A stretch of 64,000 nt of DNA from Paracoccaceae bacterium (GCA_026989055.1 JALSKC010000072.1:62001-126000); one strand, 5' to 3'; shown: positions 35,688 through 46,342, counted from the first letter of the stretch. The notes: generated by a model not told the origin, from the letters alone. Numbers and translations: made by a program.

Positions 35688-36194
35688 TCATTCCCAGCGC
35701 CGGGGCATCTGGGCATAGGCTATGTAGAGCGGATGTTTCGGGTGCCCGTCGCGCGTCAGCCCCAGGTGGAACAGGGCAACCCCCCTCGCGCACAGCATCC
35801 GGTGCACCGCGGCGCCGCGCCCCAGGTGCGCGCCATGCGCTCCCCAGGCACAGATGGTCTGATCGGCCCAGTCGCAGCCTTCGAGAATGGCGGCATCGTT
35901 GCCGGGGCCGATCGGGTCGTCGGCCGCGCGCATCCGGCGCGGGTCGGTCGCGCGCCAGGCGAAGATGTTGCTGACGCGGAAGGCGCCGAAGCCCAGCGCC
36001 CGGGCGCGCCGCTCGCAGCGTTCCACCGTCGGGTCGTTGCGGGTCTCGGTCGCGGTGGAGGGGTTGAGCATGATGAAATGGACCCGCGGCCCGGCCCGAT
36101 CCCAGACCCGGGTCAGGGCATAGCGGTAGCGCTCGCAGTCGGAATAGACGGCAAGGCTTGCCGCATCGCCCTTCTGGTGGCTGCGGCGGATCAT
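35688..36194 (-). CDS. DUF1643 domain protein
   Basis: A 168-residue cytoplasmic protein. FIMLNPSTATETRNDPTVERCERRAR is the hallmark start of the DUF1643 fold, followed by VSNIFAWRATDP, ICAWGAHG and LGLTRDGHPKHPLYI. The family is widespread but without a settled function; a nucleotide- or nucleic-acid-related role has been suggested by fold. The ATG at 36194 was chosen over upstream in-frame codons because homologous length begins there. It is transcribed after truB with a 73-nt gap. Confidence 0.85.
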   Translation of the reverse strand: MIRRSHQKGDAASLAVYSDCERYRYALTRVWDRAGPRVHFIMLNPSTATETRNDPTVERCERRARALGFGAFRVSNIFAWRATDPRRMRAADDPIGPGNDAAILEGCDWADQTICAWGAHGAHLGRGAAVHRMLCARGVALFHLGLTRDGHPKHPLYIAYAQMPRRWE

Positions 36195-36267
36195 GGGGCG
36201 GTGTCCGCGCCGGCGCGGCGCGGGCGGCGGCGGATGCCCCGCGACCCGGGCGGTCGGGCGGGGCGGC

Positions 36268-37176
36268 TCACGGGTTGAATACCCGCTTCGGGTGCAGTTC
36301 GCCGGCGCGATAGATGCCGACGGCCACCGCCCTGCCGTCATGGGAGGCCCAGGCCTCATCGCCGTATTCCACATCTTCCGCGCTCAGCACCGGCGCCGGG
36401 TTTCCGTGGCGCAGCCGGGCGGCGCTTTCGGCGGAACAGCGCAGCTCCGGCAGATCGGCCAGCCCGGCCTCGAGCGGCAGCAGCCGGTCGTCGAGCGCCG
36501 CGGTTCCGGCCAGCTCCTCAAGCTGATCGATGCTCAGCCCGTCCTCGGCGTCGAACGGTCCCGACCAGATCCTCCGCAGCGCGCTGACATGGCCGAGACA
36601 GCCCAGCGCCTGGCCGAGGTCGCGGGCCAGCGAGCGCACGTAACCGCCCTTGCCGCAGACCATTTCCAGCTCCGCGTGGTCCTGATCCGGCCGGGAGATC
36701 AGTTCCAGGGATTCGACGAACAGCGGCCGGGCGGCAAGTTCCACATCCTCGCCGTCGCGGGCGCGGGCGTAGGCCCGCTGGCCGTCGATCTTCACCGCCG
36801 AGAACTTCGGCGGCACCTGCATGATCTCGCCGGTGAAGGCGGGCAGGGCGGCGCGGATTTCCTCTTCCGTCGGGCGCCGATCGCTTCGGGCGATCACCGC
36901 GCCCTCGGCATCGTCGGTATCCGTGGCCTGGCCCCAGCGCAGGGTGAAGCGATAGGCCTTCAGCGCCTCGGTCACATGGGGCACCGTCTTGGTGGCCTCG
37001 CCAAGGGCGACAGCCAGCACCCCGGTCGCGGCCGGATCCAGCGTGCCGGCATGACCGGCCTTGCGGGCGCGGAGCGCCCAGCGTACCTTGTTCACCACCG
37101 CGCTCGATGTCATGTCGGCCGGCTTGTCGATGATCAGCCAGCCGGAGATGTCGCGGCCCTTTCTCCTGCGCCCCAT
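36268..37176 (-). CDS. truB: tRNA pseudouridine-55 synthase
   Basis: A 302-residue enzyme making psi55 in the T-loop of tRNAs. Asp47 in [14 protein letters not shown] is the catalytic nucleophile. [23 protein letters not shown] and [15 protein letters not shown] are further family motifs. The start shares one base with the rbfA stop (TGATG), so the pair is coupled. Confidence 0.95.
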   Translation of the reverse strand: MGRRRKGRDISGWLIIDKPADMTSSAVVNKVRWALRARKAGHAGTLDPAATGVLAVALGEATKTVPHVTEALKAYRFTLRWGQATDTDDAEGAVIARSDRRPTEEEIRAALPAFTGEIMQVPPKFSAVKIDGQRAYARARDGEDVELAARPLFVESLELISRPDQDHAELEMVCGKGGYVRSLARDLGQALGCLGHVSALRRIWSGPFDAEDGLSIDQLEELAGTAALDDRLLPLEAGLADLPELRCSAESAARLRHGNPAPVLSAEDVEYGDEAWASHDGRAVAVGIYRAGELHPKRVFNP

Positions 37177-37619
37177 CAGCCCCCGTCTTCTTTCCGCCGT
37201 TCCTCCGGGTGGCCCTCCGGCCGGCCCGCCTCGATGTCGCGCCGCACCCGCTCCTGCGACAGCAGACGGCGGGTGGCATCCATCCGGTCGAAGCTCTCGT
37301 CGATCCTGAAGCGCAGCTCGGGTGCGTATTTCAGGGCGACCGCCCTGCCCACCTCCCGACGCAGTTCCGCGCGGTTGCGGTGCAGTGCGGCCAGCGTCTC
37401 CTTGCGGTTCCTGCCGCCCAGGGGCATGACGAAGGCAGTTGCCACCCGCAGGTCGGGCGAAGTTCTCACCTCGGCCACGGTGATCGACATGCGGTTCAGT
37501 TCCGGATCGTGGATCGCGTCGCGCGCGAGCAGCTGCGCCAGCGTGCGCCGGATCAGCTCGCCGACCCGCAGCTGGCGCTGCGAAGGCCCGGGCCCGTCAT
37601 GGTGTGAGTTCTTCGCCAT
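37176..37619 (-). CDS. rbfA: Ribosome-binding factor A
   Basis: A 147-residue KH-fold 30S maturation factor. [17 protein letters not shown] at the N-terminus, [25 protein letters not shown] in the middle and [15 protein letters not shown] near the C-terminus are diagnostic. The ATG at 37619 is chosen by homology. A good promoter ends only 6 nt before it, so the mRNA may be leaderless. infB is not adjacent; dapB is divergently transcribed. Confidence 0.92.
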   Translation of the reverse strand: MAKNSHHDGPGPSQRQLRVGELIRRTLAQLLARDAIHDPELNRMSITVAEVRTSPDLRVATAFVMPLGGRNRKETLAALHRNRAELRREVGRAVALKYAPELRFRIDESFDRMDATRRLLSQERVRRDIEAGRPEGHPEERRKEDGG

Positions 37620-37625
37620 GGGCGC

Positions 37626-37654
37626 CAGATAATGGTGAACGCCTGTCACTGCAA
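37626..37654 (-). promoter_or_regulatory. rbfA promoter, possibly leaderless
   Basis: On the minus strand TTGCAG (37649-37654), a 17-nt spacer and TATCTG (37626-37631). The -10 box ends 6 nt before the rbfA ATG, placing the transcription start at the A of the start codon. Confidence 0.55.
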
Positions 37655-37661
37655 CCGGGCT

Positions 37662-37690
37662 TTGCCAATTTGCCGTTCCGGCGCTAAACC
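37662..37690 (+). promoter_or_regulatory. dapB promoter
   Basis: TTGCCA (37662-37667), a 17-nt spacer and TAAACC (37685-37690) lie 23 nt before the dapB ATG; the leader contains AGGAGAA. The divergent rbfA and dapB promoters sit back to back. Confidence 0.6.
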
Positions 37691-37713
37691 GGGGCCGGAT
37701 ACAGGAGAACGGG

Positions 37714-38523
37714 ATGGAAGAGAAGCCGGGAATCGTCGTCGTCGGGGCATCGGGGCGGATGGGGCAGATGCTGGTGCGCACCGTTCTGGAATCCTCCCGG
37801 GCGCGCCTGGTCGGCGCGGTCGAGCGGGCCGGGCACGGCTGGGTCGGGCGCGACCTCGGCGAGGCGATGGGGGCCGGGCCGCTGGGGCTTGCGGTGACCG
37901 ATGACGCGCTCGAGGCTTTCGCCGGCGCCCGGGCGGTGCTCGATTTCACCACCCCGGCGGCGACGGTGGAATTCGCCGCCCTGGCGGCCCAGGCGCGGCT
38001 GGTGCATGTGATCGGAACGACCGGCCTTGACGAAAGCGACCTGGCGCGGATCTCGGCCGCCGCGCGCCATGCGGTGATCGTGCGTTCGGGCAACATGAGC
38101 CTCGGGGTCAATGTGCTGGCAAAGATCACGCGCCTGGTGGCCGGGGTTCTGGACGAGGATTACGATATCGAGATCGTCGAGATGCATCACAACCGCAAGG
38201 TCGATGCGCCCTCGGGCACGGCGCTGATGCTGGGCGAGGCGGCGGCGCGGGGGCGCGGCCGCTCCCTGGCCGAGGTGGCCGAGCGGGCCCGGGACGGGAT
38301 CACCGGACCGCGCCGGCGCGGCGACATCGGCTTTGCCGTGCTGCGCGGCGGCGACATCGTGGGCGAGCACGAGGTGATCTTCGCGGGCAGCGGAGAGCGG
38401 ATTTCCCTGCGTCATGTGGCGACCGATCGCCGCCTGTTTGCCAGAGGTGCCCTGCGGGCCGCGCTCTGGGGGCTGGAGCGGAAGCCGGGCGAATACAACA
38501 TGTTCGACGTGCTGGGGCTCTGA
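37714..38523 (+). CDS. dapB: 4-hydroxy-tetrahydrodipicolinate reductase
   Basis: A 269-residue NAD(P)H enzyme of the diaminopimelate/lysine pathway. [13 protein letters not shown] is the Rossmann motif, VIGTTGLDE and [12 protein letters not shown] line the active site, and [15 protein letters not shown] carries the catalytic His and Lys. Its presence shows that the cell makes lysine by the diaminopimelate route, which bears on the saccharopine genes at 52-54 kb. Confidence 0.96.
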   Translation: MEEKPGIVVVGASGRMGQMLVRTVLESSRARLVGAVERAGHGWVGRDLGEAMGAGPLGLAVTDDALEAFAGARAVLDFTTPAATVEFAALAAQARLVHVIGTTGLDESDLARISAAARHAVIVRSGNMSLGVNVLAKITRLVAGVLDEDYDIEIVEMHHNRKVDAPSGTALMLGEAAARGRGRSLAEVAERARDGITGPRRRGDIGFAVLRGGDIVGEHEVIFAGSGERISLRHVATDRRLFARGALRAALWGLERKPGEYNMFDVLGL

Positions 38524-38721
38524 GCGTTTCTTCCGGCGCGCCCTGCCGGGCCGGTTCGGAGCGTGCCCCTGCCGGGGCCGGCGGGGGCGTGGCAGCACGT
38601 GGCGGCACGTCGCCTGCTCTGCCTGCTCTCGTCGCCCTTTCTGCGGTGCTTTCGCAGTGCGCGGAGGCCGACGGCGGAAGCCGGCGGTGCAGGGTCGGGA
38701 GCCTTGCCGCCCGGAAACCGT

Positions 38722-38910
38722 TCAGAAGTCCACCGCGATGCCGTTTCTTTCCCAATCGCCGTAGCGCACCGGATCCGGGCCGTCGCGCCCGCCCAGTTCG
38801 GCGGGAGGGCGCTGTGCGCTGCGGGCGGCTCTCCGGCGGCGTTCTTCGGCCTCGGCCAGGGCCCGGCGAGCCGCGGGGGGGAGCTCCTGCTGATCTGTCT
38901 TGCGGTGCAT
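38722..38910 (-). CDS. DUF1674 / succinate dehydrogenase assembly factor 4 family
   Basis: A 62-residue protein ending GGRDGPDPVRYGDWERNGIAVDF-like, read as GPDPVRYGDWE and a final DF. This is the conserved C-terminus of DUF1674 (SDHAF4 in mitochondria). SDHAF4 binds flavinylated SdhA and promotes complex II assembly. The N-terminal half is a charged helix. The ribosome site is weak. It is antisense to neither neighbour, lying alone between dapB and rsmB; the sdh genes are not in the window. Confidence 0.85.
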   Translation of the reverse strand: MHRKTDQQELPPAARRALAEAEERRRRAARSAQRPPAELGGRDGPDPVRYGDWERNGIAVDF

Positions 38911-39027
38911 GCGCTGCTTGCCGTGGCGCTTTCCGAAGGTCTTGTCTGCCGGTGTCGCATGCTATAGCGCCCGGGGCGCGGGGCCGCAAGGCGGCGGCCG
39001 GAACAGGAAGCCGGGAAAGGACAACGC

Positions 39028-40329
39028 ATGGCCATCGCGGGGCTGCTTCCGCGCCGGGCGGCGCTTCGGCTGCTGGACGGGGTCACGACCCGGCGCCGCA
39101 TGCTGTCGGAGCTCGCGCCGCAGGAGCTGTCGGCGCTGAGCGGAGAAGAGCGCGCCCGCGCCCTGCGGCTGGCCGCCTCGGGGCTGCGCTGGGCGCAGCG
39201 CGCGGATCGGCTCCTCGGCCCTTACCTGAAGCGCCGCCCTCCGCAGAGGGTGCTGAACATCCTGCGTCTGGCGGTCGTCGAACTTTTCGAGGAACGCGCT
39301 GCGGCGCATGGCGTGGTCAGCTCCTGGGTATCGGTGACCCGCGCGGGTCGGCAGACGGCGCGGCTGGCCGGGCTGGTCAATGCCGTGCTGCGGCAGGTTG
39401 CGGCGCTGCCGCGGGAAAGCTGGGAAGCCCTGCCGCTTCCGCGGATGCCGGGCTGGCTGCGCCGGCCGCTGCTTGCCGCGCATGGCAAGGCCGTGGTGGA
39501 GGCGATCGAGGCGGCCCATGCCGCCGGCGCGCCGCTGGATCTGACGGTCAGGGATGCACCCGACGCCTGGGCACGCCGGCTTGGCGGGCGCCTGATGCCT
39601 ACCGGTTCGGTTCGCCTCGGCTCCGGGGTGCAGGTTTCGGCCCTGCCCGGCTATGACAGCGGCGCCTGGTGGGTGCAGGATGCCGCCGCCGCGCTGCCGG
39701 TGCGCCTTCTTGCCCCGCGGCCGGGGGAGCGGGTGCTGGACATGTGTGCCGCGCCCGGCGGCAAGACCATGCAGCTGGCCGCGGCCGGGGCTGATGTCAC
39801 GGCGCTCGACAGCTCCGCCCGGCGAATGCGGCGTCTGCGCGAGAATCTGGAGCGCACCGGTCTGACGGCGCGGCCGGTGGTGGCCGATGCGCTCGGCTTT
39901 CGGGCGCCGCCCTTCGATGCGATCCTCCTGGATGCGCCCTGCAGCGCCACCGGCACCATGCGCCGCCACCCTGATCTGCCCCATGTCAGAGGGGCCGATT
40001 CCCTGCCCGCGCTTCTTGCGCTGCAGCGGCGCCTGCTCGATCATGCGCTCACGCTGCTGCGCCCGGGGGGGCGGCTCGTCTATTGCACCTGCAGCCTGCT
40101 GCCCGACGAGGGAGAAGCGCAGCTCCGCGCCCTGCTGCAGCGCGCGCCGCGGCTGTGGCCGGACGGAGATGCGATTGCCGCCGCCATCGGGCGCGGCGGT
40201 TTTTCCGCCGACTGGCGCCGGCCGGAGGGGCTGCGCACCCGGCCCGATCACTGGGCGGATGCCGGCGGGCTGGACGGGTTCTTCATGGCGGTTCTCAGGG
40301 TTCCGGACGAGGGCGGGCTTGGGCCATGA
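39028..40329 (+). CDS. rsmB: 16S rRNA (cytosine-C5)-methyltransferase, RsmB/NOL1 family
   Basis: A 433-residue enzyme. The N-terminal 140 residues form a NusB-like RNA-binding domain. The SAM site AAPGGKTMQLA follows, then DAPCSATGTMRRHPDL with one active-site Cys and VYCTCSLLPDEGEAQ with the catalytic Cys. AAAGGA precedes the ATG. A weak promoter (CTTGTC, 16 nt, TATAGC at 38963-38968) lies 60 nt upstream. Its stop overlaps the next gene by 4 nt. Confidence 0.92.
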   Translation: MAIAGLLPRRAALRLLDGVTTRRRMLSELAPQELSALSGEERARALRLAASGLRWAQRADRLLGPYLKRRPPQRVLNILRLAVVELFEERAAAHGVVSSWVSVTRAGRQTARLAGLVNAVLRQVAALPRESWEALPLPRMPGWLRRPLLAAHGKAVVEAIEAAHAAGAPLDLTVRDAPDAWARRLGGRLMPTGSVRLGSGVQVSALPGYDSGAWWVQDAAAALPVRLLAPRPGERVLDMCAAPGGKTMQLAAAGADVTALDSSARRMRRLRENLERTGLTARPVVADALGFRAPPFDAILLDAPCSATGTMRRHPDLPHVRGADSLPALLALQRRLLDHALTLLRPGGRLVYCTCSLLPDEGEAQLRALLQRAPRLWPDGDAIAAAIGRGGFSADWRRPEGLRTRPDHWADAGGLDGFFMAVLRVPDEGGLGP

Positions 40330-42155
40330 CAGGGGGCTGCGAAAGGCGTATTGTCGCAGGAAACGAGCCCGTTTCGGAAGTGCTCCGGAACCGGCGGCGA
40401 GGCGGGAGCCCGGTGCCCCAGATTGAGACGATATCCGCGCTCTGGACGCGCTGGATGAACCGGTGGCACGCCATGCGGGCGGTGCGCGCGCGCCCGGCGG
40501 GCGGGTTCGTTTCGCAGCCGGAGCCGCGCACCATCGGCTCCGTCTCCCGCGGGCTGCAGCTGGTGGCCGGGAACTTCCTGTTCGCCGGAACGCTGGTGGA
40601 GGACAGCGAGAACGCCATCTGGGACATTTCGATGCCCGATCTTCCGTTCGAGGAGGAGGCGCACGGATTCCGCTGGCTCGACGATCTGGCCGCGCTTGGA
40701 GACGCGCGGGCACAGGCCAGGGCGCAGGAGTGGCTGAGCGGCTGGATCGTCCGCTACGGCCGCGGCCGTGGCCCGGGCTGGACGCCGGATCTGACCGGGC
40801 GGCGCCTGATCCGCTGGATCAACCACGCGCTGTTTCTGCTCAACGGCCAGCCGGGCGAGCTTTCGCGTGCCTATTACGCCTCGCTCGGGCAGCAGACGCT
40901 CTTCCTGTCGCGGCGCTGGAAGGCGGCTTCTGCCGGGCTGCCGCGTTTCGAGGCGCTGACCGGGCTGATCTATGCCGGCCTTGCCCTGACCGGAATGGAG
41001 GCCCGGATCACGCCGGCGATCCGCGCCCTGGCCCGTGAGTGCGATGCGCAGATCGATACCGAGGGCGGGCTGCCGACCCGGAACCCCGAAGAGCTTCTGG
41101 AAGTGTTCGCGCTGCTCAACTGGGCGGCTTCGGCGCTGTCCGAGGCCGGCCGGATCGCCGCTCCGGAACATCTGGCGGCCATTGCCCGGATCGCTCCGAC
41201 CCTGCGCGCGTTGCGCCACGGCGACGGCAGCCTGGCGCGGTTTCACGGCGGCGGGCGCGGCGCCGAGGGGCTGCTCGACCACGCGCTGGCGACATCGGGG
41301 GTCAGGACTCCTCCGCCCGAAGGCCCGGCCATGGGCTTTGTGCGGCTTCACGGCGGGCGCACGAGCCTCATCATAGATGCGGCGCCGCCCCCGCTCGGCC
41401 GGGAATCCCGCAACGCCCATGCCTCGACGCTGGCCTTCGAGCTCACCTCGGGGCGTCGGCCGCTGATCGTGAACTGCGGTTCCGGTGCCGGCTTCGGGCG
41501 TGCGTGGCACCGGGCGGGGCGGGCCACGGCCTCGCATTCGACTCTGGCACTGGACGGGCTGTCCTCGGCCCGGCTCGGGCGTTCCGCAACCGTGGGCGGG
41601 CACGAACGCGAGCTTCTGCAGGACGGGCCGAAAGAGGTGCGCATCCAGTTCATCACGGACAACGGCGTGCGCGGGCTGACCGCCGGCCATGACGGCTATC
41701 GGCTCCGCCACGGGCTGACCCATGTCCGGCGACTCGAGCTGGCGCCCAACGGCCGCGCGCTCAGCGGCGAGGACACGCTGGCTGCGATCGAACCGCCGGA
41801 CCGGGCCCTGTTCGACAGGGCGCTGGACAGGGCCGGCCTGCAGGGAATCGGCTTCCGGCTGCATTTTCATCTGCACCCGGATGTGGATGCCGAGCTGGAC
41901 ATGGGCGGGGCGGCGGTGTCGATGGCGCTCAGAAGCGGCGAGATCTGGGTGTTCCGGCACGACGGCCGGGCCCGCCTGAGCTTGGAGCCGAGCGTCTATC
42001 TCGAGAAGGGGCGCCTGAAGCCGCGTGCGACGAAACAGGTGGTTCTTTCCGCCCGGGCTTTGGAGTATGCGACGCGTATCCGCTGGACGTTGTCCAAGGC
42101 CCAGTTCATCCCCGATGCGGTGCGTGACCTGAACCGGGACGACGACCTGCCCTGA
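40326..42155 (+). CDS. Heparinase II/III family protein
   Basis: A protein of up to 609 residues. After an N-terminal region it has an (alpha/alpha) toroid (residues about 75-340, with [19 protein letters not shown] and [21 protein letters not shown]) and a C-terminal beta-sandwich of the Heparinase_II_III domain ([37 protein letters not shown]). The family comprises polysaccharide lyases. In Rhodobacterales this gene regularly follows rsmB, suggesting a role in an envelope or capsule polymer, though no signal peptide is obvious. The ATG at 40326 overlaps the rsmB stop (ATGA); later starts such as GTG near 40412 are possible. Confidence 0.85.
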   Translation: MTGGCERRIVAGNEPVSEVLRNRRRGGSPVPQIETISALWTRWMNRWHAMRAVRARPAGGFVSQPEPRTIGSVSRGLQLVAGNFLFAGTLVEDSENAIWDISMPDLPFEEEAHGFRWLDDLAALGDARAQARAQEWLSGWIVRYGRGRGPGWTPDLTGRRLIRWINHALFLLNGQPGELSRAYYASLGQQTLFLSRRWKAASAGLPRFEALTGLIYAGLALTGMEARITPAIRALARECDAQIDTEGGLPTRNPEELLEVFALLNWAASALSEAGRIAAPEHLAAIARIAPTLRALRHGDGSLARFHGGGRGAEGLLDHALATSGVRTPPPEGPAMGFVRLHGGRTSLIIDAAPPPLGRESRNAHASTLAFELTSGRRPLIVNCGSGAGFGRAWHRAGRATASHSTLALDGLSSARLGRSATVGGHERELLQDGPKEVRIQFITDNGVRGLTAGHDGYRLRHGLTHVRRLELAPNGRALSGEDTLAAIEPPDRALFDRALDRAGLQGIGFRLHFHLHPDVDAELDMGGAAVSMALRSGEIWVFRHDGRARLSLEPSVYLEKGRLKPRATKQVVLSARALEYATRIRWTLSKAQFIPDAVRDLNRDDDLP

Positions 42156-42177
42156 TGCCTGCCTCGTGGAGCCTGCC

Positions 42178-43767
42178 ATGCCCGATCTTTTCCCCATCCG
42201 CCGCGCCCTGATCTCGGTTTCCGACAAGACCGGCCTCGAGGAGCTGGCCACCGCCCTCGCCGCGCGGGGGGTCGAGCTGCTGTCAACCGGCGGCACCGCC
42301 GGCGCGATGCGCGCCGCCGGGCTGCAGGTGCGCGATGTTTCCGATCTCACCGGTTTTCCGGAGATGATGGACGGGCGGGTCAAGACCCTGCACCCGGCGG
42401 TGCACGGCGGGCTGCTGGCGCTGCGCGACAACGCGGAGCACATGGCGGCGGCCGAGGCCCACGGTATCGTTCCGATCGACCTTCTGGTGGTGAACCTGTA
42501 TCCCTTCGAGGAGACCCGGGCCCGGGGTGCCACCCATGATGAATGTGTCGAGAACATCGACATCGGCGGCCCGGCGATGATCCGGGCTGCGGCCAAGAAT
42601 CATGCCTTCGTGAACGTGGTCGTGGATCCGGAGGATTACCCCGCCCTGCTGGAGGAGATGGAGCGCCATGCGGGGGCGACCAGCGCCGGTTTCCGGCGCC
42701 GCCTGGCCCAGACGGCCTTTGCCCGCACCGCCGCCTATGACGCGGCGGTCGCGTCCTGGCTGGCCGAGGAGGCCGGGGTGCAGACCCCGCGGCGGCATGT
42801 GCTGGCCGGCAGGCTGCTCTGCCGGCTTCGCTATGGCGAGAACCCGCATCAGGGCGCCGCCTTCTATGCCGGCGGCCCGCCCCGGCCGGGGGTGGCCGGG
42901 GCACGGCAGCTCCAGGGAAAGGAGCTGAGCTACAACAACATCAGCGACACGGATGCCGCTTTCGAGCTGATCAGCGAGTTCGATCCGTCCGAGGGAGCGG
43001 CCTGCGCGATCATCAAGCATGCCAACCCCTGCGGGGTGGCCCGCGCCGATACCTTGGCCGAGGCCTACGGCAGGGCCTTCGACTGCGACCGCACCAGTGC
43101 CTTCGGCGGGATCGTCGCCCTGAACCGGACCCTCGACGGGGCGACCGCGACGCGGATCGCCGAGGTCTTTACCGAGGTCGTGATCGCCCCCGATGCCGAT
43201 GCCCAGGCCCGCGAGATCCTGGCCGGGAAGAAGAACCTGCGCCTTCTGGTGACCGGCGCGCTGGCCGATCCGGCCGCTGCCGGGCAGGAGATCCGTCAGG
43301 TTGCCGGCGGGTTCCTGGTGCAGGAGCGCGACCGCGGCCGGATCGGGCCGGAATCGCTGCGGGTCGTTACCCGCAGGGCGCCGAGCGCGCGGGAGCTCGC
43401 CGATCTCCTGTTCGCCTGGACCGTGGCGCGGCACGTGAAGTCGAATGCCATCGTCTATGCGAAGGATGGCGCCACCGTGGGGGTGGGCGCCGGGCAGATG
43501 AGCCGGATCGACAGCACCCGAATCGCCGCCCGCAAGGCGCGGGACATGGCCGGGGTGCTCGGGCTCGACCAGCCGCCGACCCTGGGGTCGGTGGTGGCTT
43601 CGGATGCCTTCTTCCCCTTCCCGGACGGGTTGCTGGCGGCGGCGGAGGCCGGAGCGCGCGCCGTGATCCAGCCTGGCGGCGCGCTGCGCGATGACGAGGT
43701 GATCGCCGCCGCCGACGAGGCCGGGCTGGCGATGGTCTTTACCGGCATGCGGCATTTCAGGCATTAG
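42178..43767 (+). CDS. purH: Bifunctional AICAR transformylase/IMP cyclohydrolase
   Basis: A 529-residue enzyme for the last two steps of IMP synthesis. The N-terminal MGS-like cyclohydrolase domain shows [28 protein letters not shown] and [16 protein letters not shown]. The transformylase domain shows [21 protein letters not shown] with the catalytic Lys-His, and [12 protein letters not shown]. Both are complete. The ATG at 42178 has GGAG six bases upstream; an earlier GTG at 42166 is less likely. Confidence 0.97.
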   Translation: MPDLFPIRRALISVSDKTGLEELATALAARGVELLSTGGTAGAMRAAGLQVRDVSDLTGFPEMMDGRVKTLHPAVHGGLLALRDNAEHMAAAEAHGIVPIDLLVVNLYPFEETRARGATHDECVENIDIGGPAMIRAAAKNHAFVNVVVDPEDYPALLEEMERHAGATSAGFRRRLAQTAFARTAAYDAAVASWLAEEAGVQTPRRHVLAGRLLCRLRYGENPHQGAAFYAGGPPRPGVAGARQLQGKELSYNNISDTDAAFELISEFDPSEGAACAIIKHANPCGVARADTLAEAYGRAFDCDRTSAFGGIVALNRTLDGATATRIAEVFTEVVIAPDADAQAREILAGKKNLRLLVTGALADPAAAGQEIRQVAGGFLVQERDRGRIGPESLRVVTRRAPSARELADLLFAWTVARHVKSNAIVYAKDGATVGVGAGQMSRIDSTRIAARKARDMAGVLGLDQPPTLGSVVASDAFFPFPDGLLAAAEAGARAVIQPGGALRDDEVIAAADEAGLAMVFTGMRHFRH

Positions 43768-43773
43768 GTGGCC

Positions 43774-44250
43774 ATGAGACTCCGCATCCTCTTGCGCACC
43801 GCGCTGACGGTCGTCGCGCTGGACCAGCTGACGAAGATCGTCGTCGTGCATCTCATGGGGCTGAAGACGCTCGGCTACATCGCGCTCCTGCCGCCCTGGC
43901 TGAGTTTTCGCATGGCCTGGAACGAAGGGATCAACTTCGGCCTGTTCGCCAGCGAAACGGCACTGGCGAAATGGCTGCTGATCGCGCTGGCGGTGGCGAT
44001 CTCGACCTGGGTCGTGCGCTGGATCGGGCGCGACCACCCGCGGCTGCCGGCGCAGGTTTCGGGCGGGTTGCTTGTCGGCGGGGCCGCCGGCAATGTGATC
44101 GACCGGCTGCTTTACGGCGCGGTTGCGGATTTTCTCAACATGTCCTGCTGCGGGATCGAAAACCCCTATGCCTTCAATGTCGCCGATATCGCCGTCTTTG
44201 CCGGCGCCTTCGGGCTGATCCTGTTCACCGGGAACAAAAACGCGGCGTGA
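43774..44250 (+). CDS. lspA: Lipoprotein signal peptidase
   Basis: A 158-residue inner-membrane aspartyl protease with four transmembrane helices. GGAAGNVIDRLLYGAVADF and FNVADIAVFAGA hold the two catalytic aspartates; WNEGINFGLF is another family motif. AGGTGG precedes the ATG at 43774; a GTG two codons earlier (43768) touches the purH stop. It processes lipoproteins such as the one encoded 63 nt downstream. Confidence 0.95.
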   Translation: MRLRILLRTALTVVALDQLTKIVVVHLMGLKTLGYIALLPPWLSFRMAWNEGINFGLFASETALAKWLLIALAVAISTWVVRWIGRDHPRLPAQVSGGLLVGGAAGNVIDRLLYGAVADFLNMSCCGIENPYAFNVADIAVFAGAFGLILFTGNKNAA

Positions 44251-44313
44251 CGGCGGCAGGGCGATGGGCTACATTCGGGCCCGGCGCGGCGGGGTGTTGA
44301 CAGGGGGGCGGCG

Positions 44314-44856
44314 ATGAAGGCGGTTTTCGGCAGGCTCGGCAGGCTCGGCAGGCTCGGCGCGGGGGGCGCGCTGCTGCTGTCGCTGGCGGCCTGCGGCGGC
44401 ACCGCGCTGCGCCCGCCGGGACCGGCAGGCCCGGGGCCGGACGAGTTCATGGTCCTGCCGTCGCGCCCGCTGCAGGAGCCGGCCGACTATTCGCGACTGC
44501 CCGACCCGGCGCCCGGCGGGACGAATCTGGCGGATCCGGATCCGCGGGCCGATGCCGTGGCCGCGCTGGGCGGCGATCCGGCGGCGGTGAGCCGGCGCGG
44601 CATTCCGCCCGCCGACCGCACCTTGCTCGCGCATGTGCGCCGTTACGGGGTGCCGGAAGGAATCCGCGACGAGCTCGCTCGCGCCGACAGGACCTTCCGC
44701 CGCCGCCAGGGCGGGCTGGCCTTCCTGCGCCTGTTCCCGGGGAATCGCTATGCGGCGGCCTACCGGCGCTGGGCGCTCGACCCCTGGGAGGAGTTGGAAC
44801 GGCTGCGTGCCGCGGGAGTGCGGACCCCGGACGCCCCGCCCCGCCCCGGGCGCTGA
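44314..44856 (+). CDS. DUF3035 lipoprotein
   Basis: A 180-residue lipoprotein with lipobox LAAC (Cys27). The mature part starts with Gly/Pro-rich text, then PDEFMVLPSRPLQEPADYSRLPDPAPG, which is the DUF3035 signature, followed by a helical half and a Pro/Arg tail. Function of the family is unknown; it commonly follows lspA. The signal peptide begins with three copies of RLG from a GGCAGGCTC repeat at 44330-44360. Confidence 0.85.
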   Translation: MKAVFGRLGRLGRLGAGGALLLSLAACGGTALRPPGPAGPGPDEFMVLPSRPLQEPADYSRLPDPAPGGTNLADPDPRADAVAALGGDPAAVSRRGIPPADRTLLAHVRRYGVPEGIRDELARADRTFRRRQGGLAFLRLFPGNRYAAAYRRWALDPWEELERLRAAGVRTPDAPPRPGR

Positions 44857-45001
44857 GCACCCCGGGCGCCCCGCCCCGGGCGGCGAAGCCGCGCCGCGAT
44901 CGGTTCTCCCGAATTCTTGAGGCGGCTGCGGCTCGAACGGCTTGCGATCATGGCCCGGCGCCGCCACAATGGGCGGGACGCGAACCGACGGAAACCACCC
45001 G

Positions 45002-46342
45002 ATGCGCCCGGCCCTTGCCCTGCTGACCGCCCTTGCCCTGCTGCTTTCCGGCTCTCCTGCCGCCGCCGTGCCGGCCACGACCTTTACGCTTGACAACGGC
45101 ATGGAGGTGGTGGTGCTGGAAGATCACCGCGCCCCGGTGGTGGTGCACATGGTCTGGTACCGCGTCGGCGCGGCCGACGAGCCGCCCGGCAAGTCGGGGG
45201 TCGCGCATTTCCTGGAGCATCTCCTGTTCAAGGGCACCGATGACCTCGGGCCGGGCGAGTTTTCCCGGATCGTGGCGCGCAACGGCGGTTCGGACAATGC
45301 CTTCACCAGCTGGGACTACACGGCCTATTTCCAGCGCGTCGCCGCCGACCGCCTGGAGCTGATGATGCGGATGGAGGCCGACAGGATGCGCGATCTCCGG
45401 ATGAGCGAGGAGGATGTCGCGACCGAGCGCCAGGTGATTCTGGAAGAGCGCGGCCAGCGGGTGGACAGCCAGCCGAACGCGCTGTTTCGCGAACAGCGCG
45501 GTGCGGCGCAGTTCCTGAACCACCCCTACGGCATTCCGGTGATCGGCTGGCGCCACGAGATGGAGCGGCTCGAGCGCGAGGATGCCTATGCCTTCTACCG
45601 GCGCTACTACGCGCCGAACAACGCGATCCTGATCGTGGCCGGCGATGTCCGCCCGCAGGAGGTGCGCGCGCTGGCCGAACGATACTACGGCCCGCTGGAG
45701 CCGACCCCGGACCTGCCGCCGCGCATCCGCCCGCAGGAGCCGCCGCAGCTTGTCGAGCGCAGGCTGACCTTTGCCGACCCGCGCATCGCTCAGCCCTACA
45801 TCACCCGCAGCTATATCGCGCCCGAACGCGACAGCGGCGATCAGCGCGCGGCGGCGCGGCTGACGCTGCTTGCCGAGGTGCTGGGCGGCGACGGGGCGAC
45901 TTCGATGCTCGGCCGCAAGCTCCTGTTCGAGGAGAAGAAGGCGATCTTCGTGTCGGCCAGCTATGACGGCACCGCGGTGGACGACACCACCTTCGGGCTG
46001 GTCATGGTGCCGGCAGCGGGGGTTTCGCTGCAGGAGGCCGAGGCGGCGCTCGACCGGGCGCTTGCCGAGTTCCTCGAGGAAGGCATCGAACCGGAACAGT
46101 TCGCGCGGATCAGGATGCAGCTGCGCGCCGCCCGCATCTATGGCCGGGACAACATCGGCACGCTGGCGCGGGAATACGGCGCCGGGCTGGCCACGGGGCT
46201 GACGGTGGCTGACATCGAGGCCTGGCCCGACATCCTGCAGGAGGTTTCTGCCGAAGAGGTTCTGGCCGCGGCGCGTGAACTGTTCGACCGTGACCGGGCG
46301 GTGACGGGCTGGGGCATGCCGGCGGAGGAGGGCGGGCAATGA
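45002..46342 (+). CDS. M16-family zinc protease (active subunit)
   Basis: A 446-residue periplasmic or secreted protease with a signal peptide ending AAAVPA. The inverted zinc motif HFLEH (residues 69-73) with the distal Glu in ERQVILEERGQR marks a catalytically competent M16 (pitrilysin/PqqL-like) protein. The C-terminal domain contains the substrate-binding region. The stop overlaps the next gene (ATGA), which encodes a partner lacking the zinc motif, as in heterodimeric bacterial M16B proteases. Confidence 0.92.
   Translation: MRPALALLTALALLLSGSPAAAVPATTFTLDNGMEVVVLEDHRAPVVVHMVWYRVGAADEPPGKSGVAHFLEHLLFKGTDDLGPGEFSRIVARNGGSDNAFTSWDYTAYFQRVAADRLELMMRMEADRMRDLRMSEEDVATERQVILEERGQRVDSQPNALFREQRGAAQFLNHPYGIPVIGWRHEMERLEREDAYAFYRRYYAPNNAILIVAGDVRPQEVRALAERYYGPLEPTPDLPPRIRPQEPPQLVERRLTFADPRIAQPYITRSYIAPERDSGDQRAAARLTLLAEVLGGDGATSMLGRKLLFEEKKAIFVSASYDGTAVDDTTFGLVMVPAAGVSLQEAEAALDRALAEFLEEGIEPEQFARIRMQLRAARIYGRDNIGTLAREYGAGLATGLTVADIEAWPDILQEVSAEEVLAAARELFDRDRAVTGWGMPAEEGGQ

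Noticed and set aside
40248-42596. 780-codon antisense frame over rsmB/heparinase/purH
   Set aside because: It crosses three real genes of the other strand and has no motifs; it is explained by codon bias.
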